Shown here piece after piece: positions 10,279 to 19,029 of a stretch of 64,000 bases of DNA; positions within the stretch are counted from its first letter, which is position 1, and each line of letters starts with the position of its first letter. The notes beneath the pieces are model-generated. The model was not told the origin of the DNA, did no database searches, and saw only the letters and a list, made by a program, of their open reading frames with translations. This DNA is from RBG-16-64-13 sp963718375 (GTDB taxonomy: Bacteria > Actinomycetota > Thermoleophilia > RBG-16-64-13): NCBI GenBank assembly GCA_963718375.1, contig CAVQZD010000005.1:868001-932000 (forward strand), in the 5' to 3' direction. A program made the position numbers and the translations under genes.

Positions 10279-11571
10279 CTACCTCTCGCCCGCCCGCCAG
10301 GGACAACTGCGCTCCTCGACGTGTCGCGCCAAGTCTTCGCTGAACATCTCCAGCCCGCTCGCAAGGGGGGCCATCGCTCCGGGCGCGAGGTCGCAGAAGG
10401 TGTGCTCGGGCTTGAGTCGCTCCGCGTGCCAGCGCAGAAGTTCGAGGTCCTCCGGTACGCCCTCCCCGTACTCCACCGCGTGCAGGAGTCGCTCCACCCA
10501 GCGGAGGCCCTGCCAACACGGAGTGCACCAGCCACACGACTCCCGGGCGTAGAAGCGCTCCAGACTGTGCAACATGCCCACGGGGCAGGTCTGCTCATCG
10601 AGCACGATCACCGTCCCGGTGCCCAATCGGCTACCCGCGGCCTGCAGGGAAGCATCGTCCATGGGGGTATCGAGTTTGTCCGCCCCCAGAAAGCTGGTCG
10701 AGCCGCCGCCCGGCAGCACAGCCCGCAGATCGAGGCCGGGCCGCATACCCCGGGCGTGCTCCTGCACCAACTCCGCGATGGTGGTGCCCAGCGGCAGCTC
10801 CCAGGCACCTGGACGCTTCACCCGTCCGCTCACCGCGTAGACCTTCATGCCCCCCTGCCCCGAGGGACCCAGCTTCGCGAACCACTCAGCCCCGTTCGCA
10901 AGGATCGAAGGCACGTAGGCGAGGGTCTCCACATTGTTGACCACGGTCGGCTTGCCCCACAGACCCGAGCTGGTCTGATGGGGCGGTTTCTGCCGGGGAT
11001 TGGGCCGCTCCCCCTCGATCGCGTTCAGCATCGCCGAAGCCTCGCCGCATATGTAGCGGCCGGCGCTGATGTGTAGGTGCACGTCGATGTCGACACGGGT
11101 GCCCATCAACCCCTTGCCCAGGTAGCCCGCCTTCACGGCATCGGCGATCGCCTCGCGCATGACGGCAGCAGTGGACCCGTACTCGGCGCGCAGGAACAGG
11201 TAGGCCGTCTGCGCCCCGATCGCGTAGGCCGCGACCGCCATCCCTTCCAAGACTTGATGCGGGTTTCCCTCCATGATGAACCGGTCTTTGAACGCACCCG
11301 GCTCCATCTCGTCGGCGTTGGCCACCAAGAACCGCGTCCCTGCCCACTCGTCGCTCACGTCTACGAAGCCCCACTTGCGCCCGGCCGGGAACCCGGCCCC
11401 TCCGCGTCCAGAGAGCTTGGAGTCGAGCACTGCCTTGGTCACCTCAGCGGGCGCCATCTTCTTCACCACTTTGCGTAGCGCTCCGTAACCGCCCGTCTTG
11501 CGGTACTCCTCCAGGCTGAGCGGCCGCCCGTCGGCGCGGAAGTGCTGAGTGAGGGGTCGCTCGCTGTTCAC
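10279..11571 (-). CDS. nuoF: NADH-quinone oxidoreductase subunit F
   Basis: NADH-binding, FMN-containing entry subunit of complex I, 430 residues. It has the FMN/NADH motif SGRGGAGFPAGRKW, NADEMEPGAFKDR, and the N3 cluster ligands in ESCGWCTPCWQG. The GTG at 11571 overlaps the nuoE stop (GTGA). It lacks the N-terminal thioredoxin-like ferredoxin and the C-terminal double ferredoxin found in the two HydB-type paralogues of this window (31106-33097 and 43817-45664). That contrast separates the respiratory enzyme from the bifurcating-type modules. Confidence 0.96.
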   Translation of the reverse strand: MNSERPLTQHFRADGRPLSLEEYRKTGGYGALRKVVKKMAPAEVTKAVLDSKLSGRGGAGFPAGRKWGFVDVSDEWAGTRFLVANADEMEPGAFKDRFIMEGNPHQVLEGMAVAAYAIGAQTAYLFLRAEYGSTAAVMREAIADAVKAGYLGKGLMGTRVDIDVHLHISAGRYICGEASAMLNAIEGERPNPRQKPPHQTSSGLWGKPTVVNNVETLAYVPSILANGAEWFAKLGPSGQGGMKVYAVSGRVKRPGAWELPLGTTIAELVQEHARGMRPGLDLRAVLPGGGSTSFLGADKLDTPMDDASLQAAGSRLGTGTVIVLDEQTCPVGMLHSLERFYARESCGWCTPCWQGLRWVERLLHAVEYGEGVPEDLELLRWHAERLKPEHTFCDLAPGAMAPLASGLEMFSEDLARHVEERSCPWRAGER

Positions 11572-12032
11572 GGATAGACCTCCAAGACGGAGTCGAGCCG
11601 CTCCACAGTCATGTCGCCATGCAGCTGCCAGTCCACCATCAGGGCAGGCGCGTGGTCGCAGGCCCCCAGGCACACGACCGGCAGTAGGGTGAAGCGGCCG
11701 TCCGCCGTGGTCTCGCCCAGGTCGATGCCGAGCCGGGCGCTCAAATGGCGCACCAGCGCGTCGCTGCCATCCATCCAGCAGCAGACACTGTCGCAGACCA
11801 TGATCACGTGCCGGCCCACGGGCCGACGGAAGATCATGCTGTAAAAGGTAGCCAGGCTATCCAGATACGAAGCCGAGGTGTCTAGGTGCGCGGCCAGATC
11901 TTCGAGAACCTCATCGGACACCCAGCCACGGCCGCGTTGCACGATGCGCAGCGCCTCCACCGAGGCGGCCGTCTTGGTCTCGTACTTCTCGACCACTGCG
12001 TCTATCTCCTGTCTCTCTGCCTCGGTCAGCAT
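11568..12032 (-). CDS. nuoE: NADH-quinone oxidoreductase subunit E
   Basis: Thioredoxin-fold [2Fe-2S] (N1a) subunit that pairs with NuoF. The four ligands are in CDSVCCW...VVCLGACDHAP, with an extra Cys beside the second ligand. I choose ATG 12032 (MLTEAERQEID, 154 residues) because GGAG lies eight bases upstream. An in-frame start at 12062 would overlap nuoCD by 14 bases and cannot be excluded. The gene overlaps nuoF by four bases. Confidence 0.94.
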   Translation of the reverse strand: MLTEAERQEIDAVVEKYETKTAASVEALRIVQRGRGWVSDEVLEDLAAHLDTSASYLDSLATFYSMIFRRPVGRHVIMVCDSVCCWMDGSDALVRHLSARLGIDLGETTADGRFTLLPVVCLGACDHAPALMVDWQLHGDMTVERLDSVLEVYP

Positions 12033-12048
12033 CCCTTGGTCTCCAACC

Positions 12049-13770
12049 TCAGCGGTCGACATCAGCCATGACGAAATCGATGCTCCCCAGGATGGCGATC
12101 AGATCCGCCACTTCGAGCCCCTCGCTGAGCAGGGGCAGGGTCTGCAGATGGGGGAAGGACGGCGTGCGGATGTGCGTGCGATACGAGGTCGCGCCCCCGT
12201 CGCTGATCAGGTAATAGCCGTAGTGACCCTTCGCGGACTCTATGGCCATGGCACCCTCGCCTACCGGTATCACAGGCCCCCAACTGACTGCCAGGAAGTG
12301 ATCGATGAGCGTCTCTATGTCATGCAGGGCTCGCTCGCTGTCGGGGGGCGTGGCCAGCACGCTCACGGCCTTTATCTCACCGGGCGGCATGTTGTCGACA
12401 CACTGCCTGATGATCTGGAGGCTCTGCCTGATCTCCTCCACCCTCACCTGCGCCCGGCCGTAGCAGTCTCCACGCGCCGCGGTGGGGATCTCGAAGGAGA
12501 ACTGCTCGTACCCCGAATAGGGCCGCTTCTTGCGCAGGTCCCACTCGAAGCCGCAGGCCCGCAGATTGGGGCCGGTGACGCCCCAGTCGATAGCCGTCTG
12601 CTTGTCTATCTCGCCTATGCCGACCGTCCGAGCCTTGATGATGGCGCTCTTCATCACCAAGCGATCGTATTCGCGGAGCCTTGCAGGCATGTAGTCGAGG
12701 AAGTCCCGCACCATCTGCTCCCAGCCCGCCGGCAGGTCTTGGGCCACCCCTCCGATGCGGAACCACCCGGGATGCAGACGAGCCCCGGTCACCGCCTCGA
12801 CGATGTCCATCAGGCGCTCGCGGTCGCCGAAGGTGTAGAAGACCGGCGACATGGCTCCCAGATCTTGGGCGAAGGTGCCGTACCACACCAGATGGCTGGA
12901 GATGCGAAAGAGCTCGGACATCATCACGCGGATCACCTGCGCCCGCTCGGGCACGGTGATGCCGGCCAACTGCTCCACGGCCATGACGTAGGGCAGGTTG
13001 TTCAGCACTCCGGCCAGATAGTCCACGCGGTCGGTGTAGGGGATATAGCTGTGCCAGGTCTGTCTCTCGGCGATCTTCTCGGCTCCGCGGTGGTGGAAGC
13101 CGATGTCCGGAGTCACGCGCAGCATGCGCTCGTCCTCCAGTTCCAGGATGACGCGGAAGGGTCCGTGAGTGCCAGGATGTTGCGGCCCCACGTTCAGCAC
13201 CATCCGCTCCCCGCTCGACGCGCCCTCCACCTCGAGCTCGCTCTGGTAGATCGAGTCCTGCTCAGGCGAAAGGGCGAAGGTGCCCATCTCCGTGGCGCGA
13301 CTGGGATGTTCCTTGCGCAACGGGTGTCCCTCCCACCAGGGAGGCATGAGGATGCGCCGCAGATCCGGGTGCCCGTCGGCCACGATGCCGAACATGTCCC
13401 ACAGCTCTCGCTCATACCAGTCCGCCGAGGGCCAAAGACCGGTGACCGTCGGGATGCTGGGCTGATCCCCGGTGAGCGGCACCTTGAGGCGCACGTCCTC
13501 GTTGCGCTCGTACGAGAGCAGATGATAGACCGCGGTCAGGTCGGATGGTGGTTGCCCGTCTCTGTGCTCCCTGGTGCGCTCATCGATGGCGGTCAAGTCG
13601 TACAGGGTCCGGAAGGGCGCGGATATCTCGTGCTGCAAGTGGCCCAAGATGGGCAGCAGGTCGGCGGCGGACAGCCACAGCGTCGCAACGCCATCCGCGG
13701 TCTGTTGCTCTTCGAGCCGGGTGTCGGGAAAGCGCTCCTTGAGTTCGGCCGTGACGCTCATGCGGGTCAT
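12049..13770 (-). CDS. nuoCD: Fused NADH-quinone oxidoreductase subunits C/D
   Basis: A single 573-residue protein. The N-terminal 190 or so residues are NuoC (30-kDa) type, with WYERELWDMFGIVADGHPDL. The rest is NuoD (49-kDa), with LNVGPQHPGTHGPFRVILEL, DIGFHHRGAEKIAERQTW and YTDRVDYLAGVLNNLPY, which help form the quinone site. No stop or frame change separates the halves, so the fusion is real, as in several other bacteria. The ATG at 13770 overlaps the nuoB stop. A 697-codon open frame on the opposite strand here is a shadow of the codon bias. Confidence 0.96.
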   Translation of the reverse strand: MTRMSVTAELKERFPDTRLEEQQTADGVATLWLSAADLLPILGHLQHEISAPFRTLYDLTAIDERTREHRDGQPPSDLTAVYHLLSYERNEDVRLKVPLTGDQPSIPTVTGLWPSADWYERELWDMFGIVADGHPDLRRILMPPWWEGHPLRKEHPSRATEMGTFALSPEQDSIYQSELEVEGASSGERMVLNVGPQHPGTHGPFRVILELEDERMLRVTPDIGFHHRGAEKIAERQTWHSYIPYTDRVDYLAGVLNNLPYVMAVEQLAGITVPERAQVIRVMMSELFRISSHLVWYGTFAQDLGAMSPVFYTFGDRERLMDIVEAVTGARLHPGWFRIGGVAQDLPAGWEQMVRDFLDYMPARLREYDRLVMKSAIIKARTVGIGEIDKQTAIDWGVTGPNLRACGFEWDLRKKRPYSGYEQFSFEIPTAARGDCYGRAQVRVEEIRQSLQIIRQCVDNMPPGEIKAVSVLATPPDSERALHDIETLIDHFLAVSWGPVIPVGEGAMAIESAKGHYGYYLISDGGATSYRTHIRTPSFPHLQTLPLLSEGLEVADLIAILGSIDFVMADVDR

Positions 13771-14357
13771 GCCTCCTCCGGAGGCCTGAGCAGCGTGGCC
13801 TGCTCTCTTTCCGGCCTTAGCAGGTCTCTGCGCGAGGGCATCTCGGGCTTGATGACCCCTTGCGGCCCGATCACCCACGAGAGCGGCCGGCGCTCTTCGG
13901 CGACCGCCGCCTGCAACAGTAGGAGCCCCTGGGTGAAGGTGGTCGGACTGGGCGGACACCCCTGCACGTAGAGGTCCACCGGCAAGAACGTATCCACCCC
14001 CTGCACCACGCTGTACACGTCGTACATGCCGCCGGAGTTGGCGCACGAGCCCATGGATATCACCCAGCGCGGCTCCATCATCTGATCGTGGAGCCGCTTG
14101 ATCACCGGCACCATCTTGAGAAAGACCGTGCCCGCTATGACCATCACGTCGGCTTCGCGGGGTGATCCGCGTATGACCTCCGACCCGAACCGCGCCAGGT
14201 CGTAGCGCGGGGTCAGACTGGTGGCGAACTCCACGTAGCAGCAGGAGAGACCGAAGTTAAACGGCCACAAGGAGTTGGACCGCGACCACGCCAGCAGCCG
14301 CTGCATGCTGGTGACAAGCATGCCGGGTCCGCCCCCCGTGTTACCGGCGTCCGTCAT
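13767..14357 (-). CDS. nuoB: NADH-quinone oxidoreductase subunit B
   Basis: Holds cluster N2, the last Fe-S centre before quinone. Conserved features include the tandem cysteines in NFGLSCCYVEFA, GSCANSGG and YVQGCPPSPTTF. The ATG at 14357 overlaps the nuoA stop (ATGA), giving 196 residues; the longer open frame upstream is nuoA read out of frame. The C-terminal 20 residues are charged and variable. Confidence 0.96.
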   Translation of the reverse strand: MTDAGNTGGGPGMLVTSMQRLLAWSRSNSLWPFNFGLSCCYVEFATSLTPRYDLARFGSEVIRGSPREADVMVIAGTVFLKMVPVIKRLHDQMMEPRWVISMGSCANSGGMYDVYSVVQGVDTFLPVDLYVQGCPPSPTTFTQGLLLLQAAVAEERRPLSWVIGPQGVIKPEMPSRRDLLRPEREQATLLRPPEEA

Positions 14358-14767
14358 GGTCTCCCCTTGCCGTGGGTCCCGGCGTGGGTCCCGCCCTGGG
14401 TGCCGCCCCGGGTCGCGCCCCTCCAGTCCAGCGAGCCGGACCTCCACAGGTACACCAGGGCCGCGACCAGCATGGCGACGAAGATCGCCATCTCCACGAA
14501 TCCCCGCCACCCTGCCTCCCGCAGCGTGACCGCCCACGCAAAGAGAAAGACCGCCTCCACATCGAATATCACGAAGAAGACGGCCACACGGTAGAACTCG
14601 ATGGATATGCCTCCTGGCGGCATCTCCGCCGGCGATATCCCCGACTCATAGGCGTCATCTCTCCAACGGCCGGCATGGCGCTCGCCCATTACGTACGAGA
14701 GGCCCATCAGTCCGAAGACGACGAGGAAGATCAGCCCGATGAAGAGCACAAAGGGCCACCCAAGCAT
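14354..14767 (-). CDS. nuoA: NADH-quinone oxidoreductase subunit A
   Basis: Three-helix complex I subunit of 137 residues, with the conserved YESGISP loop that lies near the quinone site and the IFDVEAVFLF helix. A strong GAGGGGAGG ribosome site precedes ATG 14767. The gene follows cydB by only 22 bases with no hairpin between, so it is probably cotranscribed with cydAB. The last 20 residues (GATRGGTQGGTHAGTHGKG) come from degenerate 12-base repeats in the DNA and are not part of the usual fold. Confidence 0.95.
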   Translation of the reverse strand: MLGWPFVLFIGLIFLVVFGLMGLSYVMGERHAGRWRDDAYESGISPAEMPPGGISIEFYRVAVFFVIFDVEAVFLFAWAVTLREAGWRGFVEMAIFVAMLVAALVYLWRSGSLDWRGATRGGTQGGTHAGTHGKGRP

Positions 14768-14789
14768 CCGCTGCCTCCCCTCTCAGAGA

Positions 14790-15806
14790 CTAGTAGCCCT
14801 CGCCGGACTCTTCTCCCCGCCCGCGGAACACCCTATAGACCAGAGCCACACACAACGCTACCAGGGGAAGGCCCACGGCCGCCACGACCGTCATAGCAAC
14901 TAGCGAGCCGCGAGGCGCAGCAGCATTCGCCACCGTCAGACTGAGGGCCTCGTCGTTGGCAGCCCGGACTATGACCGGATAGGCTCCTACCACCCAGATA
15001 CCCACCAGCCCGACGACGGATGCGCTCGTCCCCACGAAGGCCATCGCATCATGGCCCAGCCGGCCCCAGATCTGTTGCGCGGCCACCCCCACCACCACGA
15101 GGCCGACGGCGACCCAGCCCAGCGGCCGTGCGGTCAACGCCTGGGCGTGATCCTCAGCGGCAAAGATGGCGAACAAGGTGACAGCGGCGAAGAGCCCGAG
15201 GAGCACCCACCCGGTCACCCCGCGGGTCCTGGCTGCTCGAGCGTGAGTCTCGCCCCGGGTCTTGAGCGCCGCCCAGCCGGCGCCTTGGTTGGCGAAGATA
15301 CCCACGGCCAATACGCCCACGGCCAACGCGAACGGACTGAACAGCGACCCCGCCCCGCCGGCGATGTCGCCACGGGCGGTGAGTTCGACCCCGCGGATGA
15401 GGTTGCCCGCCGACAGGCCAAGAAAGAAGGCCACGAGCAGTGACCCGCCCGAGAAGGCCACTAGCCAGGTTCTGGTCTCGGGCGCCCCGCGATAGAAGAG
15501 CCCCAGGGCTGTGGCGCGCATGATCAGGCCGAAGAACACCAACATGAAGACGATATAGAAGCCACTCAGCACTGTCGCGTACACAGCCGGAAACACAGCA
15601 AAGAACAGTCCCCCGATCATGATCAGCCAGACCTCGTTGCCGTCCCAGACCGGGCCCACCGCCGCGTGCAGTTGGCCCCGCTCATCCGCCGTCCGGCCCA
15701 TGAGCGGATAAAGCATGCCTATCCCCAGCACGAAGCCATCCAGCATGGCATACACTGCCACGAAGACCGCCGGGATCACGAACCAGGCTATCTGCAGCCC
15801 GGTCAC
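14790..15806 (-). CDS. cydB: Cytochrome bd quinol oxidase subunit II
   Basis: Subunit II of the bd-type oxidase, 338 residues with eight or nine membrane helices. It starts GLQIAWFVIPAVFVAVYAMLDGF and has GPVWDGNEVWLIMIGG, a family hallmark. The GTG at 15806 overlaps the cydA stop (GTGA). No CydX-like mini-gene follows. The product binds subunit I and completes a quinol:O2 oxidoreductase of high oxygen affinity that does not pump protons. Confidence 0.96.
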   Translation of the reverse strand: MTGLQIAWFVIPAVFVAVYAMLDGFVLGIGMLYPLMGRTADERGQLHAAVGPVWDGNEVWLIMIGGLFFAVFPAVYATVLSGFYIVFMLVFFGLIMRATALGLFYRGAPETRTWLVAFSGGSLLVAFFLGLSAGNLIRGVELTARGDIAGGAGSLFSPFALAVGVLAVGIFANQGAGWAALKTRGETHARAARTRGVTGWVLLGLFAAVTLFAIFAAEDHAQALTARPLGWVAVGLVVVGVAAQQIWGRLGHDAMAFVGTSASVVGLVGIWVVGAYPVIVRAANDEALSLTVANAAAPRGSLVAMTVVAAVGLPLVALCVALVYRVFRGRGEESGEGY

Positions 15807-17152
15807 TCGCCGCCCGCCGCTGAGTGCGTGTCCGAACTGGCGCCGGTCACCTCCGCAGGACCTTTGCGCACGATCTTGCGGACGACGCGCAGCCACACGA
15901 AGAAGAGCACCGCGTACAGCGCCACGAATATGGCCAGCGTAGTGGCCACATCGCCGGTCGAAACGGTCGTGGAGACCGCGTCAGAAGTGCGCAGCTGGTC
16001 TTGCACTATCCAGGGTTGCCGGCCGATCTCAGTACTCATCCACCCCAGCAGGCAGGCGATTATGGGCAGGGGCATCGCCAACCTCAAGGTCTTCAAGAAG
16101 GGGAGCGAGAGATGCGCCCGCTTTCGCCACAGTAGCCACAGCCCGACGACCATTATCAGGGCGAGGAGCATGCCTAGGCCGATCATGAGATGCCAGGTCT
16201 GGAACAAGATCTGCACGGGCGGCCGGTCCTCGGGGGGCACCGAGTTCAGTCCCTGCACCACAGTGTCCGGCGATAGCCCCAGCATCAGGCTCAGTCCGCT
16301 AGGGATGGCTATGCTGACGGGCTGCTCGGCGTCCTCGTCCACCCAGCCGTAGATGCTCAGGGGCTGATGTGAACCGGTCTCGTATACCGCTTCGAACGCC
16401 GCCATCTTCAGTGGCTGGTGGGCCGTGATCTCGAGTGACTGCCAATGGCCGAGGAAGGGCTGCGCGACCGAGGTGATCACCCCCACCATGATGGCCGTGG
16501 TCAGCGCGCGCTTCGCGAAGTCCACGTGCCTGCGCTTGATCAGGTAGTGCGCCGCTATGCCCGCGGACACAAAAGCTCCTGTCATGAAGGTGGCATTGAG
16601 CGTGTGCACGAAACGGGGTGCCAGCGACTTGGTGAATATGGCAGCCCATACGTTGGTCAGCACCGCCTGCCCATCCTCCACTTTGAACCCCGCCGGTGTG
16701 TGCATCCACGAGTTGGCGACCAGGATCCAGAATGCCGAGAGCACGGCCGCTCCGAAGACTACCCAGGTGGAGATGTAGTAGAGGCGGGCGGACACCCTCT
16801 CCTTGCCGAAGAGCAAGATCCCCAGAAAGCTGGACTCCACGAAGAAAGCGAAGATGCCCTCGGCCGCCAGCGGCGCCCCGAAGACATTGCCCACGAACTT
16901 GGAGTAGCCCGCCCAGTTGGTGCCGAAGGCGAACTCCATGGTGAGACCCGTGGCCACACCCACAGCGAAGGTGGCGGCGAATATCTTCACCCACAGATCG
17001 GCCGCCGCCCGGTCGGTCTCCAACCCCCCGCGACGATACCGACGCGCCGCGAGCACCATGATGAGTCCCATGCCCAAGCTGATCGGGACGAACAGAAAGT
17101 GGAACCCGATGGTGAATGCGAACTGGATTCTTGCCAGCAGAACAGCGGTCAA
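15803..17152 (-). CDS. cydA: Cytochrome bd quinol oxidase subunit I
   Basis: Haem-bearing subunit I, 449 residues. Seen are LLARIQFAFTIGFHFLF (N-terminal haem histidine region), GTNWAGYSKFVGNVFGAPLA, GHWQSLE, and GRQPWIVQ near the quinol site. The quinol-binding loop is of the short type. I choose TTG 17152, because GGGGAGG lies seven bases upstream and the protein then starts as the family does; GTG 17170 is also in frame. It is the first gene of a run that continues through all nuo genes. Confidence 0.95.
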   Translation of the reverse strand: MTAVLLARIQFAFTIGFHFLFVPISLGMGLIMVLAARRYRRGGLETDRAAADLWVKIFAATFAVGVATGLTMEFAFGTNWAGYSKFVGNVFGAPLAAEGIFAFFVESSFLGILLFGKERVSARLYYISTWVVFGAAVLSAFWILVANSWMHTPAGFKVEDGQAVLTNVWAAIFTKSLAPRFVHTLNATFMTGAFVSAGIAAHYLIKRRHVDFAKRALTTAIMVGVITSVAQPFLGHWQSLEITAHQPLKMAAFEAVYETGSHQPLSIYGWVDEDAEQPVSIAIPSGLSLMLGLSPDTVVQGLNSVPPEDRPPVQILFQTWHLMIGLGMLLALIMVVGLWLLWRKRAHLSLPFLKTLRLAMPLPIIACLLGWMSTEIGRQPWIVQDQLRTSDAVSTTVSTGDVATTLAIFVALYAVLFFVWLRVVRKIVRKGPAEVTGASSDTHSAAGGE

Positions 17153-17334
17153 ATATCGGCCTCCCCACACCCCGCTCTACGCGGAGAGAGTACCACCAGC
17201 CCTGCCAGTACAAACAGAAGCCCGGGTCATTCGTGGGGTGCGGGTCGATAGGTGGTAGACTCGTGACTCCACGCGTCTTCCTACCTGCTACCTGCGGCTC
17301 CCAGCCCACTCAGACACACGAGAGGACAGCTGTC

Positions 17335-17523
17335 ATGAGAATGGAGATCCACGAGGCGGAGACATCCACGCCCAAGAAGCCCTTGTGGGTCTGGCGGATA
17401 TGGTGCAACGGGCGCATGTCCCAAGGCTTCAGCCCCACACAGGAAGAGGCAACCAAGCAGCTCAACCTAGAGCATTCGCGTCTGGGACACTGCTGGGGTT
17501 CGGCATCCAGATTCCCGCGCTGA
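17335..17523 (+). CDS. Small hypothetical protein, 62 aa
   Basis: ATG at 17335 follows a good GAGAGGA site and opens a 62-codon frame, divergent from cydA. The product is charged at the start (MRMEIHEAETSTPKK) and then Trp-rich (PLWVWRIWCNGRMSQGFSPT). No signal peptide or membrane helix is evident, and I recognise no family. A stem-loop at 17540-17555 follows the stop, which supports a real transcript. It could still be a chance frame, since the region is short. Confidence 0.5.
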   Translation: MRMEIHEAETSTPKKPLWVWRIWCNGRMSQGFSPTQEEATKQLNLEHSRLGHCWGSASRFPR

Positions 17524-17539
17524 TCGGTCGCGACTGACA

Positions 17540-17555
17540 GCCACCCGGCGGTGGC
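17540..17555. terminator. Stem-loop between small ORF and phoU
   Basis: GCCACC-CGGC-GGTGGC is a perfect 6-bp stem with a 4-base loop followed on the plus strand by TTCTCT. It lies between the convergent ends of the 62-residue ORF and phoU and could stop transcription from both sides. Confidence 0.5.
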
Positions 17556-17559
17556 TTCT

Positions 17560-18210
17560 CTAGCCTAGGTACTCCGCGTCGCCCGTGACGTAGTAGCGCA
17601 CTTGCTCGGCCAGGTTGACCCCGTGGTCGCCCACGCGCTCGAAGTAGCGGCCCAGCATTGCCAGACGGATGGCGGCGGAGACGGCCTCTTCGCCCTGCAG
17701 CCGCAGGATCGCCTCGATGACCTTGTCATGGAGTTCGTCAGAGCGGTCGTCCTCGCGCTCTACGTTGGCGGCTGCCACCTCGTCCTTCTGCGCCCAAGCG
17801 TCTATGGCGGCAGCCAGGACCTTCTGTGCCTCGATCCCCAACTCGGCCAAGAGCGTGCGCACCTCCTTGGCTCCCGGTTCGGTCGCGCCTTCCCGTTGGA
17901 CCAACTTGGCTATGTTGTAGGCGATGTCGCCGGTGCGCTCCAGTTCGGCGATCGCTCCCAGGATGGCCACCACGAGGCGCAAGTCTCCGGCAACAGGGGC
18001 CTGCTGTGCCATCAGAGCCAGAGAGCGTTTCTCGATGTCCATGAACATGGCGTCTATCTCATCGTCGCTCGCGCGAATGCGCGCGGCGAGCTCCTTGTCG
18101 TTCTCGATGAAGGCAGTGGTCGCTAGGTGGATGGCCTTCTCGACCATCGCCCCCATGGCCACGACGCCTTGGTCGAGACTCTCGAGCTCCTTGTGATATG
18201 CGTCTCTCAT
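17560..18210 (-). CDS. phoU: Phosphate transport regulator PhoU
   Basis: All-helical protein of 216 residues that links the Pst transporter to the PhoR kinase and keeps the Pho regulon off when phosphate is plentiful. The family pattern is clear: an N-terminal MGAMVEKAIHLATTAF helix, MFMDIEKRSLALMAQQAPVA, and a second related half with LGRYFERVGDHGVNLAEQV. It follows pstB by 24 bases at the end of pstSCAB-phoU. Confidence 0.95.
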   Translation of the reverse strand: MRDAYHKELESLDQGVVAMGAMVEKAIHLATTAFIENDKELAARIRASDDEIDAMFMDIEKRSLALMAQQAPVAGDLRLVVAILGAIAELERTGDIAYNIAKLVQREGATEPGAKEVRTLLAELGIEAQKVLAAAIDAWAQKDEVAAANVEREDDRSDELHDKVIEAILRLQGEEAVSAAIRLAMLGRYFERVGDHGVNLAEQVRYYVTGDAEYLG

Positions 18211-18234
18211 CGCTCTCTCGTCCCTCCTGGGCGC

Positions 18235-19029
18235 CTAGCCGAAGCGGCCCGATACATAGTCGTCTGTGCGTTTGTCCAGCGGACGCGTGAAGATCTTTCC
18301 GGTCTCGCCGAACTCGACCAAGATGCCCCACCTGGCCGAGGTCGCTTCGTCCACCTCAGTGTAGAGAAAAGCGGTCTCGTCCGACACCCTCGCGGCCTGC
18401 TGCATGTTATGAGTGACGATGATGATCGAGTAGTCCTCCTTGAGCTCCTGCATCAAGTCCTCGATGTGCGTGGTGGCGATCGGATCCAGCGCGGAGGCGG
18501 GCTCATCCATCAAGATCACGTCCGGCTCGACAGCGATAGCGCGGGCGATGCAGAGGCGTTGTTGCTGCCCTCCGGAGAGGTCGAGGGCACTCTTCTTCAG
18601 CTTCCCCTTTACCTCGTCCCACAGCGCCGCCCGCTGCAGTGAGCGCTCGACGAGTTCGTCCATGTCGCCCTTGTAGCCGTTGATCTTGGCGCCGAAGGCG
18701 ATGTTGTCGTATATGGACTTGGGGAAGGGATTGGGCCGCTGGAACACCATGCCGATGCGACGACGGACCGCCACCGGGTCGACCCCGGGACCGTATATGT
18801 CTTCGCCGTGGTACAAGACCTTGCCCGAGACCTGCGCACCCGGGATGAGCTCGTTCATCCGGTTGAAACAGCGGATGAGCGTACTCTTGCCGCAGCCGGA
18901 CGGCCCGATGATGGCCGTGATGCGCCGCGGCTTGATCTCCATATCTACACCCTTGAGTGCGAGATTCTTGCCGTAGTACACACTCAAGTCTTCGACTGAG
19001 AAGACCGGCTTCTCCGCTGGTAGGTTCAT
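18235..19029 (-). CDS. pstB: Phosphate ABC transporter ATP-binding protein
   Basis: ATPase of the high-affinity phosphate importer, 264 residues. Walker A is GPSGCGKST, the Q-loop FQRPNPFPKSIYDN is typical of PstB, the signature is LSGGQQQRLCIARA, and Walker B is VILMDEPASALDP, followed by the switch histidine in IIVTHNMQQA. Its start overlaps the pstA stop by four bases. Confidence 0.97.
   Translation of the reverse strand: MNLPAEKPVFSVEDLSVYYGKNLALKGVDMEIKPRRITAIIGPSGCGKSTLIRCFNRMNELIPGAQVSGKVLYHGEDIYGPGVDPVAVRRRIGMVFQRPNPFPKSIYDNIAFGAKINGYKGDMDELVERSLQRAALWDEVKGKLKKSALDLSGGQQQRLCIARAIAVEPDVILMDEPASALDPIATTHIEDLMQELKEDYSIIIVTHNMQQAARVSDETAFLYTEVDEATSARWGILVEFGETGKIFTRPLDKRTDDYVSGRFG

Noticed and set aside
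11878..13971. 697-codon open frame on the plus strand
   Set aside because: It is antisense to nuoCD, has no family resemblance, and arises from high-GC codon bias.
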